Source of the DNA: Coniochaeta sp. PMI_546
Lineage: Eukaryota; Ascomycota; Sordariomycetes; Coniochaetales; Coniochaetaceae
Assembly (NCBI GenBank): GCA_021432605.1
Contig: MU271143.1
Coordinates: 133,277 to 197,276 of the forward strand
DNA length: 64,000 nucleotides
Reading direction: 5' to 3'
Positions 23,432 to 34,795 of the stretch are shown piece after piece. The notes below the pieces were generated by a model, which was given only the letters and a program-made list of their open reading frames with translations, made no database searches and was not told the origin of the DNA. Made by a program: the position numbers and the translations under genes. Position 1 is the stretch's first letter. Each line of letters opens with the position of its first letter.

Positions 23432-26400
23432 CTAGTGCTTCTTGTATTTCTATTCAAAAGGTCAGCAAAACGATGTATTTATCAGACGGCGAGGCAAACA
23501 TACCGCGTCCATCCTCCGCCTATGCTCCGGATCAAGCGTGTTGGTCGCCCCCAGCAGCGTCTGCCCCAGCGCCTTGGTAGCCCCAATAGCCGGCCTGAAG
23601 ATGATGGTCGGCGCCCTCTTCAGCACCGCCTTAGCAGCCCCTTGAGCGCTCTGGCTCTCCATGACCTCGCCCGGCACAGCGATAATGGCGTCGCGAGCCA
23701 TGTACAGGTCTCTCGATAGACTCGAGTAGGCGCCCCTCAGCCCCTGGATTACTCCTGTCGGCTGGTCCGCGTAGAGACTGATCTGCTTCTTCTCCTTGCC
23801 GTCCGCGTATTCGTCGTCGTCCTCCCAGTCAGCTCCAGCACCGCCTGCCGAGGATCCTCCCTGAGGGCTGTTTACGAGCATACCCTCCGCCCCTTGGAGG
23901 ACGTACTGCGTACCGATGGCTAGTTTGGCGCCGAGTTTGACAATCTCTGTTCCAGTCGTGCGGGCAAACGCAGCTGCTCCTTTGCCGATGCTGCGGACGA
24001 TCCTGCCATCTTTCTTATACTCTTTGATGGGTATTTCAATCAAGTCCCTGACACCGCTGCCGACGTTGACTATACCGCGCACTGGCGCAAGGCCTGCAAG
24101 AATACCTGGGAGCTGGTTTCGCTTGATCTCGGGCATCCAAATATCGTTTAGCGTCTTCCCGAGACGGTCGAAGCCAGACACACCATATATGATAGTATGA
24201 CGGAGCACCATGCGGGCGTCCTCCAGAATCAGGAAGTTCATGAACTCGGTTGTGTGACCTGACCGTAGTCCCGCGTAGTCGACCCTCTTGGGCTTGAAGT
24301 CAAGCTTCACGGGGACAGAGTTGACCTCGGCGCGCTGGATGAAGGGGATGTCGCTCGGCGAGGCGTGCACCGGCGCCGAGTCGTCCTTGAACTCGAAGAA
24401 GCGCGTGATAAAGTCCAGAGCATCCTGGTCGACATGCAGTCGCAAGGGCAGAATCGTCGCCTTCAAGACGATCTCGGACGCCGGCAAACTCGGTACAGGC
24501 CGAACGTTCAAGAGTTCGAGATGCACCATACTGCTTCCCATCTCTCTCTCGCCGGCATCCTGGTCGTACATGGCGAACTTCTTCCACGTTGATGTAGGGA
24601 CGTGGTCAAAGATGTCCAGGTCCCTGATGCGGACATCCACCGAGCTTTGGGTCTCCCCGGACCCAGGCGGGAAGGTGACGAGGTCGACATTCAGCCCCTT
24701 GAGCTCGAACGTAATCTTGTGATGCCTACTCCTGCCCAGCTTCAGCTTCTTTGGCTTGGCCCTGCTGCCGCCAGCCCGGCTGGGTGTTGCCGTCAGTGCT
24801 GTCGTGGCAACAGACTCGGTCTCCGTGGCGTTGTCGTTCAGCTCTTGGTTGATAGCTCGCGCCAGTTCGGCCGGGTCGCGGTTCGCTGGAATACCGATAT
24901 AAATCGAGTTGAAGAGAAAGTCACCAATCACAGTCTCCTCTTCCTCAAAGTCCTGCTCGAATGCAGCTCTTCGGTCAATCCGAGACCTCCGTTCGTATGC
25001 CTTCGTTTCCACTTCTTGCACAGCCTTGGCAATGACATCCCGCGTCCGCAGCCAGTCGAATCCATCGAAAAGATTCCAGATGACGTGAACGTCCCGAATA
25101 CACACTTTTACTGGGCTTGTCAGAACCTTCCGGTCGTTTGCGCGGTCATAAGTGTTTTTGGCAGAGTTCCATCGATGTGCAGTTCCATCGAACACTGATG
25201 CAGTGCCGAAATAGTTCTCCTTTACTTCTAGATCATCGCTACTGTCATCTGCGACATCGGGGGTGCTGAAGTTGGTCAGTAACACACCGTCGGCCGTGTC
25301 CTGTTCTGTGGTGCGGTCCGAGGTCATAGACAGTGCGGCAGCGTCAAAGAGCTCTTCCTTGGTACCGCTCTCTTCATAGTACTGGGAATCCAGTTGTAGA
25401 GGACTGGAGTCGGAGCCTTGGCCACCATAGAAGTCGTCGTCACCTTCGGGTTCGCCAGCCAGTTCTTGCGCCATACCGAAATCGTTGTCGAAATCATAAT
25501 CTCCCTCCGCTTTTCCGAATGCATCGGATGTTAATGAAGCCAAGAGATCATTCATCGGAACGACTGAAGTCTTGTACTTGATCTCCTTGCTCGGGGGAGT
25601 TGGCGGCTTCAGAGCGTTTGCCAACGTGATTAGAGTTTGTGTAGAGTCTGCACACGTCTCTATGACCAGGAGGTCGTCCCGCACCTCAACGTCAACATGC
25701 TGTTCTCCTTCCTCGGTCTTGCTGAGTCGCACCGTTGCTTTGGCGGAAGAAACCTGGCAGATGTCCACGAATCCCTTGGAGCAGAGTTCAACTACTTGCG
25801 GCGACGACGCATCAGACGGGCGCCTTCGGGATGTGACAGTACCCTCGGAGTCTAGGAGCGAGACGTCATCGATCAGGAGGACAGATGTCTTCTTCAGATT
25901 GGCAACGATCCCAATCCTGTTGTCTTTTGGCGGAGCGACGTCCAGGTGCGCGTCAGTGAGCACCACGACGAGTTTGGAGGTCAGGCCCAGTGGGTTAAGT
26001 CCTATAAGGCAGTCTCTGAAGGTGAGATCAACATGGATTGGTCTTGCAGCTTCGGCCTTGAGCTCTCCGGATTTGAGCTGTCCCGCTGGCCGTTTGCCCT
26101 TTAGTGCGGAATGTGCGTGGCCGCCCAAGTTGGCAACCGAGGCCGCAAGGCCTGCCTCGAAATCCTGCGGTGTCGCATCTGCTGCCAAACCCAGTATATC
26201 CATTATCGTGGGGACGCGGTACTCGATACTAAGTCCCATCAACCGAACCTTGACAACAGGTTCAATGCTATCAACCATTCTCATCATCAGGACCGGGGTT
26301 GGCTGGGAGGGTCCCGCTTTCTGGATCTTGGACGTGTTCACCAATTCCTCAATGTGGTTGCGATCGAGAGCAAGTGTATTCACCGACACAGCGACCAAAG

Positions 26401-29400
26401 AGGGCAGTGTGATGAGACCTAGATCGAGGTCTTTCATCGAGACGTTGACGGCACCGAATCTTCCGCCAATGTCCACCGAGAGGTCAACGTTCCTGACAAG
26501 TGCAAGGGTCAGGAGACCAGGCCTGTCGTCTTCAGGAAGATACTTGGCCACTGTGCCTAGTCGCGCAAGCTCCTCCCCAAGGGCCGGTAAGCAGTCAAGC
26601 TGTTGGATTCTGGACACGGCAACCTTAATCTGATCAACAGTCACCCGCAGAACAGCGCCTTTCCTCCGCTGCCTGAGCAGAGTATCGACCATGATCTCAT
26701 CGTCGTTCTCGTCGAACTTGACCTTCGAAGGGGTGATAAGCTCTAGGAGTCGCTCGAGATCGGTATTCTGGGGCGTACCGAGATACTCCAGCCGTGTGTT
26801 TAAAACATCCGCAATGACCGGCGGATCCCCGCGCGAATCTCTCAGGTATGGCCCAGAAAGCCTGCTCCTGCTGATATGGATCCCGATAGCCTCTTCTCGG
26901 CTGATGAACTTGACAGCACTAGTGTCCAGTACCACACTGCAGTCCTTGCCGATGAGATCAAGCCGGAAGCCGTTGATACGCATGGCGACCTTGTTCTCCT
27001 TCGCTGCAGATTGATCATCTGGATTGATCGGCGCGTCGAACCGGACTCCTCGGCGTCTCTGGATTCCTCGCGGGGGGCTCTTCGCTGCTCCTCCAGACGT
27101 CGAGGCACTTGAAGTCACAGATGAGCCCATGCTGAGGAAGCTACTTAGCCCACCGAACCAGCTGAATGTCTCGTCCAGTCTCTGGAGATCCAGCTTGACG
27201 TGCAAGGGCAAAGTGTCCACGTTGCACCTCATGTTGTCTGCACTCTGAGAAAGCTTGACAGAGATGTCGTTTCCAGCCGCGGGAAAGGTGTTCATGACCG
27301 ACTCAAACAAGTTGACGCTTCGGTCAAATGCTATGATGGGCTCGTTCGCATAGCCGAACGTGAACTTTTCGACACAGACCGTGATCTCCGTTTGCCGAGT
27401 ACCAGTAGCCAACCTGGAGGCGCTAAGTTTCTTGATGTCTGTCTTTAGAAGAACATCTGGGGCGAAGTCGACAGGCTGTGGTGCAAGAACCCGCTCGGCC
27501 GTATCGGCAACGCCGGCGAGTTTCTCGAGGAAGAGCAACGATATATTCTCCGCTACCAGGCGAACGTCAGGTATCTCCGGATTAGAAGCTGCTGCCTTGC
27601 TCTCCGCCGTTTGGCTTGAAGACGCCTCCTGCTGCCCCTTCAAAGCGTCAAGCAGCTTCGAAACCACCATCGCCAAAAGGAATCCGATGGAAGCATCGAA
27701 TCTAATCTCAAGCGGTGCGAGAATCACCTCAATCGACTTGTCGACGGGCCCGTGATCTGGCACAGAGGATTGGGATGGTAATGTGGGAATTGTGGATGAT
27801 GTGGAGTGAACTGAGAACGCGCCGGGAAGATGAGGCGAAACCGACTTTCCTAGTTGAGGTGACTCGACTTGTAAATGCTTGTGATTAGAAGGGATGTATA
27901 GAGAGATCGAGGCTAGTGACATGATCTCTTTGACCAATCGTGTCGGTCCTCGGGGTGTAGGCACATCATCTTGGGGCGCCTGTGGTTCCGCTATGTCCTC
28001 CTCCATTGATGAAGGTGAGCTCGCCTCAGCGTGCTCCGACGTTGGTTCGTCTGGCATCTCCTCTGCCGCGAGACTGGCAAAGGATTGCGCAATGTCTGAT
28101 TCAGGCGATTCAGCCGCGGAGGGTTCGGGATCACTTTCAGTTGGTGTTAATTGCTCTTCCGCAACAGTTGGAGTCACGACACGTTTATGCTCAGGGCTTG
28201 GAGAATCTTCTGCATCCCAGGCCCCCGGCATACTGCTACGGAATCGTACGGAATCGGCTGCCGAAAAGGCGCTCATGTACATGCTCTCGGCATCTTCATG
28301 ACTATAGAGATGAGATTGTGTAAGGTCGTCACCAGTAGTCGGGGGGGCTTCGGGAAGTGACCTCTGCATTGTCTCTGTATCGGGCGAGGGGGGCCTTGGT
28401 TGCGACAGGCGTCTGTCCTGTGGATACTGGAGAAAGGCTTCTGACTGTGCCTCGCGCGAGACAGAATGCCAAGGAGCTGTCTCTGGCTGGACCATTTCTG
28501 AGCGCGCGTAGTCTTTCTGTAAAGACCCTGGAGCAAAGTCTTGGTATATTGATGCCCTGGGAGTAGAAACAGGCGAAGGTGGTTCCTCTTCAGCGGCGTC
28601 ATCCTCTCGTTGGCTGCTGAAATCATATGGAATGTTGAATGCATCCTCGCTGTCCTGCAGTGCATACTGGCTCTGGGCGAGGACCTCGGAATCGCTAAGG
28701 GAGTTATCACTAGAAGCCATAGCCAGATCCATAGCGGTCGGTTGGCGAGAAAATGCTCGTGGATGGTCAGTCAAAACTGGAGACTGCGAGGCCAAGGACG
28801 ACGGCATCGACGGGGATCTTGCCAAACTGGAGAAGACGTTGGCCTCGGATATTAGGAAGGCTCGAATATTTTCCAAAGTGACATGCCGTTTTCCTTCCTT
28901 TGGCGTAATCTTCGGTGTCTGATCTTCCTCCAGGACAGGGGCTGTAACGCCCTCGACATTTATAGCTTCCAAGGCCAGCTCGAAGGTAACTAGCTCCGGC
29001 GAGTTCGTGTTTGCGTCGACGGGGAGTTCGACATCGAGCTGGAAGTTGACTCTGCGGATAACCATCTGTATTCTGTCAGCGATTCCCTGGAGGAAGTCCG
29101 TTAGGAAGGCTGGCAAGGAGAGCCCCTGGCCGGTCCCGTAAGCCAAGCCGTCATCGTCACTTCCAGAGTCGCTGACAGCCACCGAGGCTCCTAGGTCTTG
29201 TGTTTCTGCCGCGATGGCCTCCTCCAATTCTTTCTTCTCCGATGACGGCTGTGCTTGGAGGAAGGATTGTGCCAGGTCTGCAGGCGTCGGTACAACACCG
29301 AGGTCGTCCTTCGCTTTGCCTTTCCTTCTAAATTGATCTTCCGTGTCTGGCTTGGACGAAACTTTTAGACGAACATCGACGCCGTCGACCTCGACGGTGA

Positions 29401-29742
29401 TCGGACTGGTATAGAAGTCCACAGGTATTGTGACTCGAAGTAGGAGGACTTTCGCTTTCTGTATCTTGAAGGCCGGCGGAAGTTGGAGTAACTTTTCGAG
29501 TTTCTGTGGGCAAGCAGGAACGGTCAGCTTCCCTGTCATAGCCCCAGCCATGTCAGTCTATTACGCACCGAAAGTTTAATACCGACATCGCGAAATTCGA
29601 GAACAGTATTCCTTCCCCAAGCCAAGTCCAGGTTCTCCATGTCAAGAGCCTCGGCATCTAGCAGGTCAAGCCTGGTCAGCACGTACCGAAGCAGTCGCTT
29701 CGGCATGCTGGAGCTGCGGAACGACTGGAAGTAAGTCGCCAT
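23432..29742 (-). CDS. atg2: Autophagy-related protein 2 (Atg2), bridge-like lipid transfer protein
   Basis: Exons 29742-29569, 29503-23504 and 23449-23432 give 2063 residues, the usual size for fungal Atg2. The N-terminal chorein segment [20 protein letters not shown], with [20 protein letters not shown], is encoded across intron 1. The central 6-kb exon encodes alternating beta-strand and disordered acidic/Ser-rich stretches. The conserved C-terminal region includes [35 protein letters not shown], and a run of amphipathic helices ([20 protein letters not shown]). Atg2 works with Atg18 and Atg9 at the contact between ER and growing phagophore, moving phospholipids along its hydrophobic groove. 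The last exon is only 18 nt and adds KYKKH after the intron at 23450-23503; without it the frame would read into the intron. Confidence 0.95.
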
Positions 29743-30797
29743 TGTCGTGGCTGGTGGGTGATCAAAAGCCCCCGAGGGGCCGTGAGGTCGCTAGAAGTGA
29801 ATAGCCTCGTTCAGGAGGCCAGCAAGAGTCGTAATGGTAGATGAGAGGAGTCTCTACCTCTGCCTCGCCAGCAGAGACAGACCGTCTTCCCACATACAAG
29901 AAGTGAACACAGTCGCGGAGAACGAGATCATGGCGGAGCAGAGGGCATGCTTTATAGGCAGGTCTTCAGTTGGAAGCAGGCTGTTTATATGTCTTGGACA
30001 AGATCAGATGGAATCTGAAAAGGAGGAGATATCTAATAGACTCCGAGAGAAAAGGGAGCCCACAAGTAGGAGAGATGCACAACGGAAGTGATGCTGAGAG
30101 CGGAGCGCAGTTCAGGACGAGATGGGCAGCAAAGATCTGGCTTGCACTGGCTGGCTTGTGGTTGGACGTGGGGAGGGTTTGATGAGGTGGTGCAGGTCGT
30201 GCACTTCTCGAAAGGTTAATGCGTGAGAGACACCTTAGGTACCATTCCTACGATGAGGCAGCCAAGGGGTACCTCGAGGCCCGAATGTCGAACCCGTGAC
30301 GCGATGCCGGAGTAGGTAGTTGAAGTCAGGCGTCAGGGTCCCCAATCAACTGACCGTATCGCTTATCGATACGCAGCGGCGTGATAGTGTTGCCGCTAAG
30401 GTAGCTTTGCCCCGCCTTTTGCGTGACGCTGGCGATGATTGATGACGCCTTTTCCGTTTCTAAAGTCCTATGTACTGTACCTAGGTAGGTTCCTAAGGAA
30501 CCTTACACCGCTTGCGGAGGACATGCAGCTCAAAGAGGCTTCACCATCAGCGAAGCTTATATAGTCTAGGTTCCAGAAGGATGCACCGGATCTACATCAG
30601 GCAAACAGTGGATACTTGACCATGTTGCACAGGATCGATAGAGATATTGTTGCGTGTTTACTAGGGAACTACGCGCACTTCAGCCCCTGAGACACTCCGC
30701 GAGCACCATCAACGAACCGAAAATAACGCCACCACAGCGGACCAGGTACACAAGACCATACTACAGTGATTGTTTCAGCTCTCATCGTTTGCGTCCA
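29743..30797. promoter_or_regulatory. Atg2 promoter region and 3' region of the polyamine oxidase gene
   Basis: 1.06 kb without coding signal. It contains GGTACC and CCTAGG-type palindromic motifs at about 30238, 30268 and 30480-30510, related to the cluster at 43.3 kb. Confidence 0.45.
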
Positions 30798-32345
30798 TCA
30801 GGGCGTGCAGTTAGCTATGTCAACGCCCATGTCCTTGCTCTTGCCATATGCCTCTGCTATCCTCCTGCCGACCGACTCGCCACTCCAGTACGCGCCAGTC
30901 ACCGTCCCCAGAGCCACAAAGGGAGCCGTGTGCTCTCCGGCAAGCCAGATTCCCTCGCCTGGAACCCCCTCCCGCATGGCTCGGATGTCCTTGTCACCCT
31001 CGGTCAAGCCGACCTGGAAGTTGCTGTAGCTGCCATTGCCCGCCAGATCATCGTGCAACCAATCTGTCGTGTATGAACCCGTTGGTCTACATTTGGCGTC
31101 CTCCTCGTCGAAGTGGGGTAGCAGCGAGTAGTATGGTTTGAAGAAGCCGCACAAGAACTCATGCTTCTCCTTGTGACTTAGTGATTGAACAGCCGAAGTG
31201 ATCTGCTGGCTCTCGTCCCCGTAGATGTAAAACAAGAGAGTTGGTTGAGAGGTAGCCGGGGTCAGGGAAGCGAGCTCGACGACTTCATGAGTCCACCGCT
31301 TAGGGTTCAAGCCTACTGCGTACTTGGGTGCGAGCCATTGGCAGAAGCCTTGCACTATGCGACCGTCCGGTAAAGGCTCTGTCCAAAAGGCTTCGGGAAA
31401 TGTGATGTAGACCTTCTCCAGGCATCCATATCCGATGCTCTGTATTCCTCGTGCGAGTCTGTCAGGTAAGGGTGGGTTAAATGCGTCGAGATTCTGTTTG
31501 AGCCAACCAAGCGGTGCAGTGACGACGACCTCGTCGAACTCGAAGGACTGACCGCCGGACGAGTCAAGCTTGACCTTCCCTCCACCGATGGACTTGCCAT
31601 GTATTTTCGTTATCTGTGTATTGAGCTTGATCGTAGCGCCCTCGATGGCAGGTTTCGCGACCTCTTTGAGTATCTTCTGATATGTGCCAGCACAGAAGAG
31701 ATTCTCTGCCTGCATGTCAGCTTGACCCCTAGTCTATTTCGAGGCGGGGGAAGCCGAACCTCCTTCCAAACACTCCTCAAGCCAGAAGAACTTTAAGCTT
31801 TGGCGCGATATCGGGCTACCGACGAACGCACCCCAAAGTTCAGCCATATGCATGACTATCTCTCGTGTTCTCTGGTAATTCTGCTGAGTCTCTGGTACGG
31901 CCATACCAATTCTCGAGCGGAAAAAGTCGAGAAGGCTCTCGTCCGGACTGATATCCGGGCAGTGCTTCTCCGAGTGTTTGAAGGCATCTAGTATGATGTC
32001 CCACATGATGGCGGAGTAGTCCTCACCGTCCTCGATAGGGAAGAGCCGACCGTCTTCATCGTAGATGTAGGGCTTGGTGTCCCACGACCCGATAGCTGTC
32101 TTGGTCTGCTTCGCCAGGTCCAAGATTGGATTGCTGCTCGTCCCATGGATCCAGTTCGCGCCAACATCGATCAGATGGCCGTTTGGTAACCGTTCCTGGT
32201 GAAGACGACCTCCAAGGCGATCACGACCTTCCAGAATTGTGACATTGAAGCCATATCGAAGCAAGAGATCTGCACAGCGCAAACCCGAGAGACCAGCACC
32301 GATCACAGCAACATGTGGCTTCTCGCCAGAGTCCGGGGGCGACAC
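30798..32345 (-). CDS. FAD-dependent amine oxidase, polyamine oxidase-like (5' end unresolved)
   Basis: Exons 31705-30798 and 32345-31760 encode at least 497 residues and join as EECLEGENLFCAGTY. The N-terminal Rossmann dinucleotide-binding motif is VAVIGAGLSGLRCADLL, followed by the FAD contact ILEGRDRLGGRL and the substrate-side GANWIHG. The C-terminus has GIWLAGEHTAPFVALGTVTGAYWSG, the FAD-binding end of the monoamine/polyamine oxidase family. Fungal members oxidise spermine, spermidine or their acetyl forms, releasing hydrogen peroxide. No C-terminal peroxisome signal is seen (ends NCTP), so a cytosolic place is more likely than a peroxisomal one. No ATG lies in frame before the acceptor at 32346, so a first exon must lie upstream. 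A good GTAAGA donor at 32481, in frame after MDAYSVSY... (ATG at 32631), is one candidate. The exact start is not settled. Confidence 0.88.
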
Positions 32346-34046
32346 CTGCGAGGAAAGAATATGAGAAACTAGTCTATCTCGGTTGGATTTAATGTGCTAA
32401 GGCGAGATTACCACTCGGCAACCCGCTCGTCAAGGCTAAGCCAGAGTCCGCAGCAGACACATGCATGCCATGATTTCTTACATCTGACTCTTGCAAGGCC
32501 TGAAGTGAGCAGATCAGCTGCTCTGGCTCCAGCTGGACGATACTCTGCAGCCGTATTGTCTTTAAGTCCTGGTAGATGCGAGAGGAGTTCCGTCGAGATG
32601 GGCTGGTGTATGAGACTGAGTAGGCATCCATGACAAGCGCACTGAAATGCTCGGAAGACTCAATCGGCTGATGGGCGGCAAGGAAGTTTAGGAGTGTGCC
32701 TAGGGCGAGGAGGCTAGGACATGGCGATCTCTGTCGAGCGACAGACGAGCGGTTCGGTTGCCAGAGAGAGTGTCCGAGTCTGAGAGATACACAATGAAAG
32801 GCAGACAGCACTGCAAAGGCTGGTCGACCACAGGACTTCAAGACATAAGAGGTGATAGAATCGTTAGGAAGAATGGGACACAACGAGAGGGATGTGTGAC
32901 AGAATGGGAGTATAGATGGCAGGGATCAAGGCTGAGAGCACCGAGCCCACACTGCCACTGACAAATGGTGGATGGGAGGACTTGTTCAAGACACATAACC
33001 ATAACGACCTGGACGACAAGAAAGGCGGAACCAGTGACATCCGGGGCATCGTGTCAGGTCGCAACGCTTGTCGGATAGTGCCTTCCGGCACTCGATATTG
33101 GGAGGAGTAATAAGGTATGAAAACATGACGGAACGGGTGCTGAGCACGAGGTCCTTCCCACCTTAGTCTGCGCCGGCTGATAAGAAAGAACCAAAGGCAT
33201 AAAGGTAAGTAGGTAATAGCGATTCAGACAGCTGCACTACCTAGCTACAGTCTTTATCGGGGAAGAATGACAATGTTCTGGCCAATAGCGTATTGCCCTT
33301 TTGCCATGCTCTTCCAACTCTGCGGGCACCACCGGCATAGGGGACTTCGGGGGCTGAATTTCAAGGGATAATTGAGGTAAAAAGAGGTAGAAGAGGGAAA
33401 GTGCAACTTACAGCTGGAGGGGTGCGGAGACCAAGATTCTCAGTATTTGGGAAGGAGTGACGGCTGTCCTCGTACAACTGAAACATGTCGACGACCAAGT
33501 TAAGGTACCTCTAGTATGGTAAGGTACCTTAGTTTGATAACAGTAAATTCACAGACCACCACAGGCCTGGATATCATGTAGAGTTTTTGACCAAGGTAAC
33601 CTCTCTCTCTTTTGTTACAGGACACCAAGACGGATCATGACACAATGACACGACGACTCCACGGCTCCATCTTCGGCTAAGACTGCTACTAGTACTGTGA
33701 ACAGGGTCCACCCAAGCACTGGGCCAGACCCTCCTCCCTTTTCCATCTCTCTAGTCCTTCCTTTGGTAATAATCCTTCTGACTACCTCTACTAAAGGTAC
33801 CCTATGGTACTGTTGTCGCTGGGGTGTGTAGCAGTTTGAACGCTTCAACACCATCTACACGGCGTTGTTGACGAGTTGAAAGAGGAAATACATGTAAATG
33901 TAAAGAATAAGCAGAGCCACAGCAATATCTGCTCCACTTTGAACTTCTGGTTATGATCTCTCACCGTGGACTCCTCACAACACTAAAAAAGATTCACGTC
34001 GTAACTAGAAACTCATAGTGCCAACATTAAACATCAACTTGCTAAA
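32346..34046. promoter_or_regulatory. Divergent promoter region, polyamine oxidase / DUF952 gene
   Basis: 1.7-kb gap that includes the probable first exon of the oxidase (candidate 32482-32631, minus strand). At 33503-33535 two GGTACC palindromes lie close together, with further GGTAC motifs near 33797. No other gene seen. Confidence 0.4.
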
Positions 34047-34488
34047 ATGGAAGCACCAAACCCCCTCCCCAGATACGTCTACAAGATCATCCCAACGGCA
34101 CCGCCATCCCCAATTCCCTCGCCCTACCCCCTGTCCCTCCTCGACCAGAAGGACGGCTTCGTCCACCTCAGCACAGCAGCGCAGGTCCGTGTCTATCCCT
34201 TCCGGTATGCCAAATCCCACCACTCCCCCATACTCACAACCGCACGCGTAGATCCCCATCACGTCAGACCTCTTCTTCACCGCCGTCCACCAGCTCTGGA
34301 TCCTCAAGCTGCGCCTCTCCAACTTCGAGGCCTCGAGCGTCAAATGGGACGAGGTCGAGGGCACCAACGGCTGCCCCCATCTGTACGGCAACTTTGGCGC
34401 CGCCGACGTGGAATCCGTCAAGGAGTTCCGGCGGGAGGCTGACAAGACGTGGACGGAGACTTTGAAGGGCGACGAGTGGCTGGAATAG
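34047..34488 (+). CDS. DUF952 family protein
   Basis: Exons 34047-34184 and 34252-34488 give 124 residues. The pattern is that of the small DUF952 family (about 110-130 residues): YVYKIIP, then DQKDGFVHLSTAAQIPITSDLFF, a strand VHQLWILKLRLSNFEASSVKWDEVEG, and CPHLYGNF near the end. Family members are widespread in bacteria and fungi and structurally related to ADP-ribosyl transferase-like folds, but their reaction is not established. The intron falls exactly between AAQ and IPITSD in phase 0. No targeting signal is visible, so the protein is probably cytosolic. The gene is convergent with nup85, only 307 bp away. Confidence 0.88.
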
Positions 34489-34795
34489 ACATGGACATAG
34501 ACATGGCCATAAAGAGATGGAATGAAGCTTTTTTTTGTAGGACTTTTTGAGTCTAATCCCTCAATTTCTCAACCCTTTTCCTCTTCTTGAAAGTTTTACA
34601 TATCCCAGACAAGGCGGCAGTACACCCAGGCAAGCATTTGTATTCCTGGGTATTAAGCAAACCCGAGGCAACTGCCTCTTGCACACCTGACATGACACCC
34701 TAACCGTGTCGCTGCTCTCTATCCAGCGTGCTTTCTCCTAGCGAACCCTGACCCCTTTGCGCCTCCATGCTCACATCCTCTTGTTGCTTGCATAC
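34489..34795. other. Convergent 3' gap, DUF952 / Nup85
   Basis: 307 bp holding the two 3' UTRs. A T-run near 34530 may serve the plus-strand poly(A) site. No gene. Confidence 0.5.
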
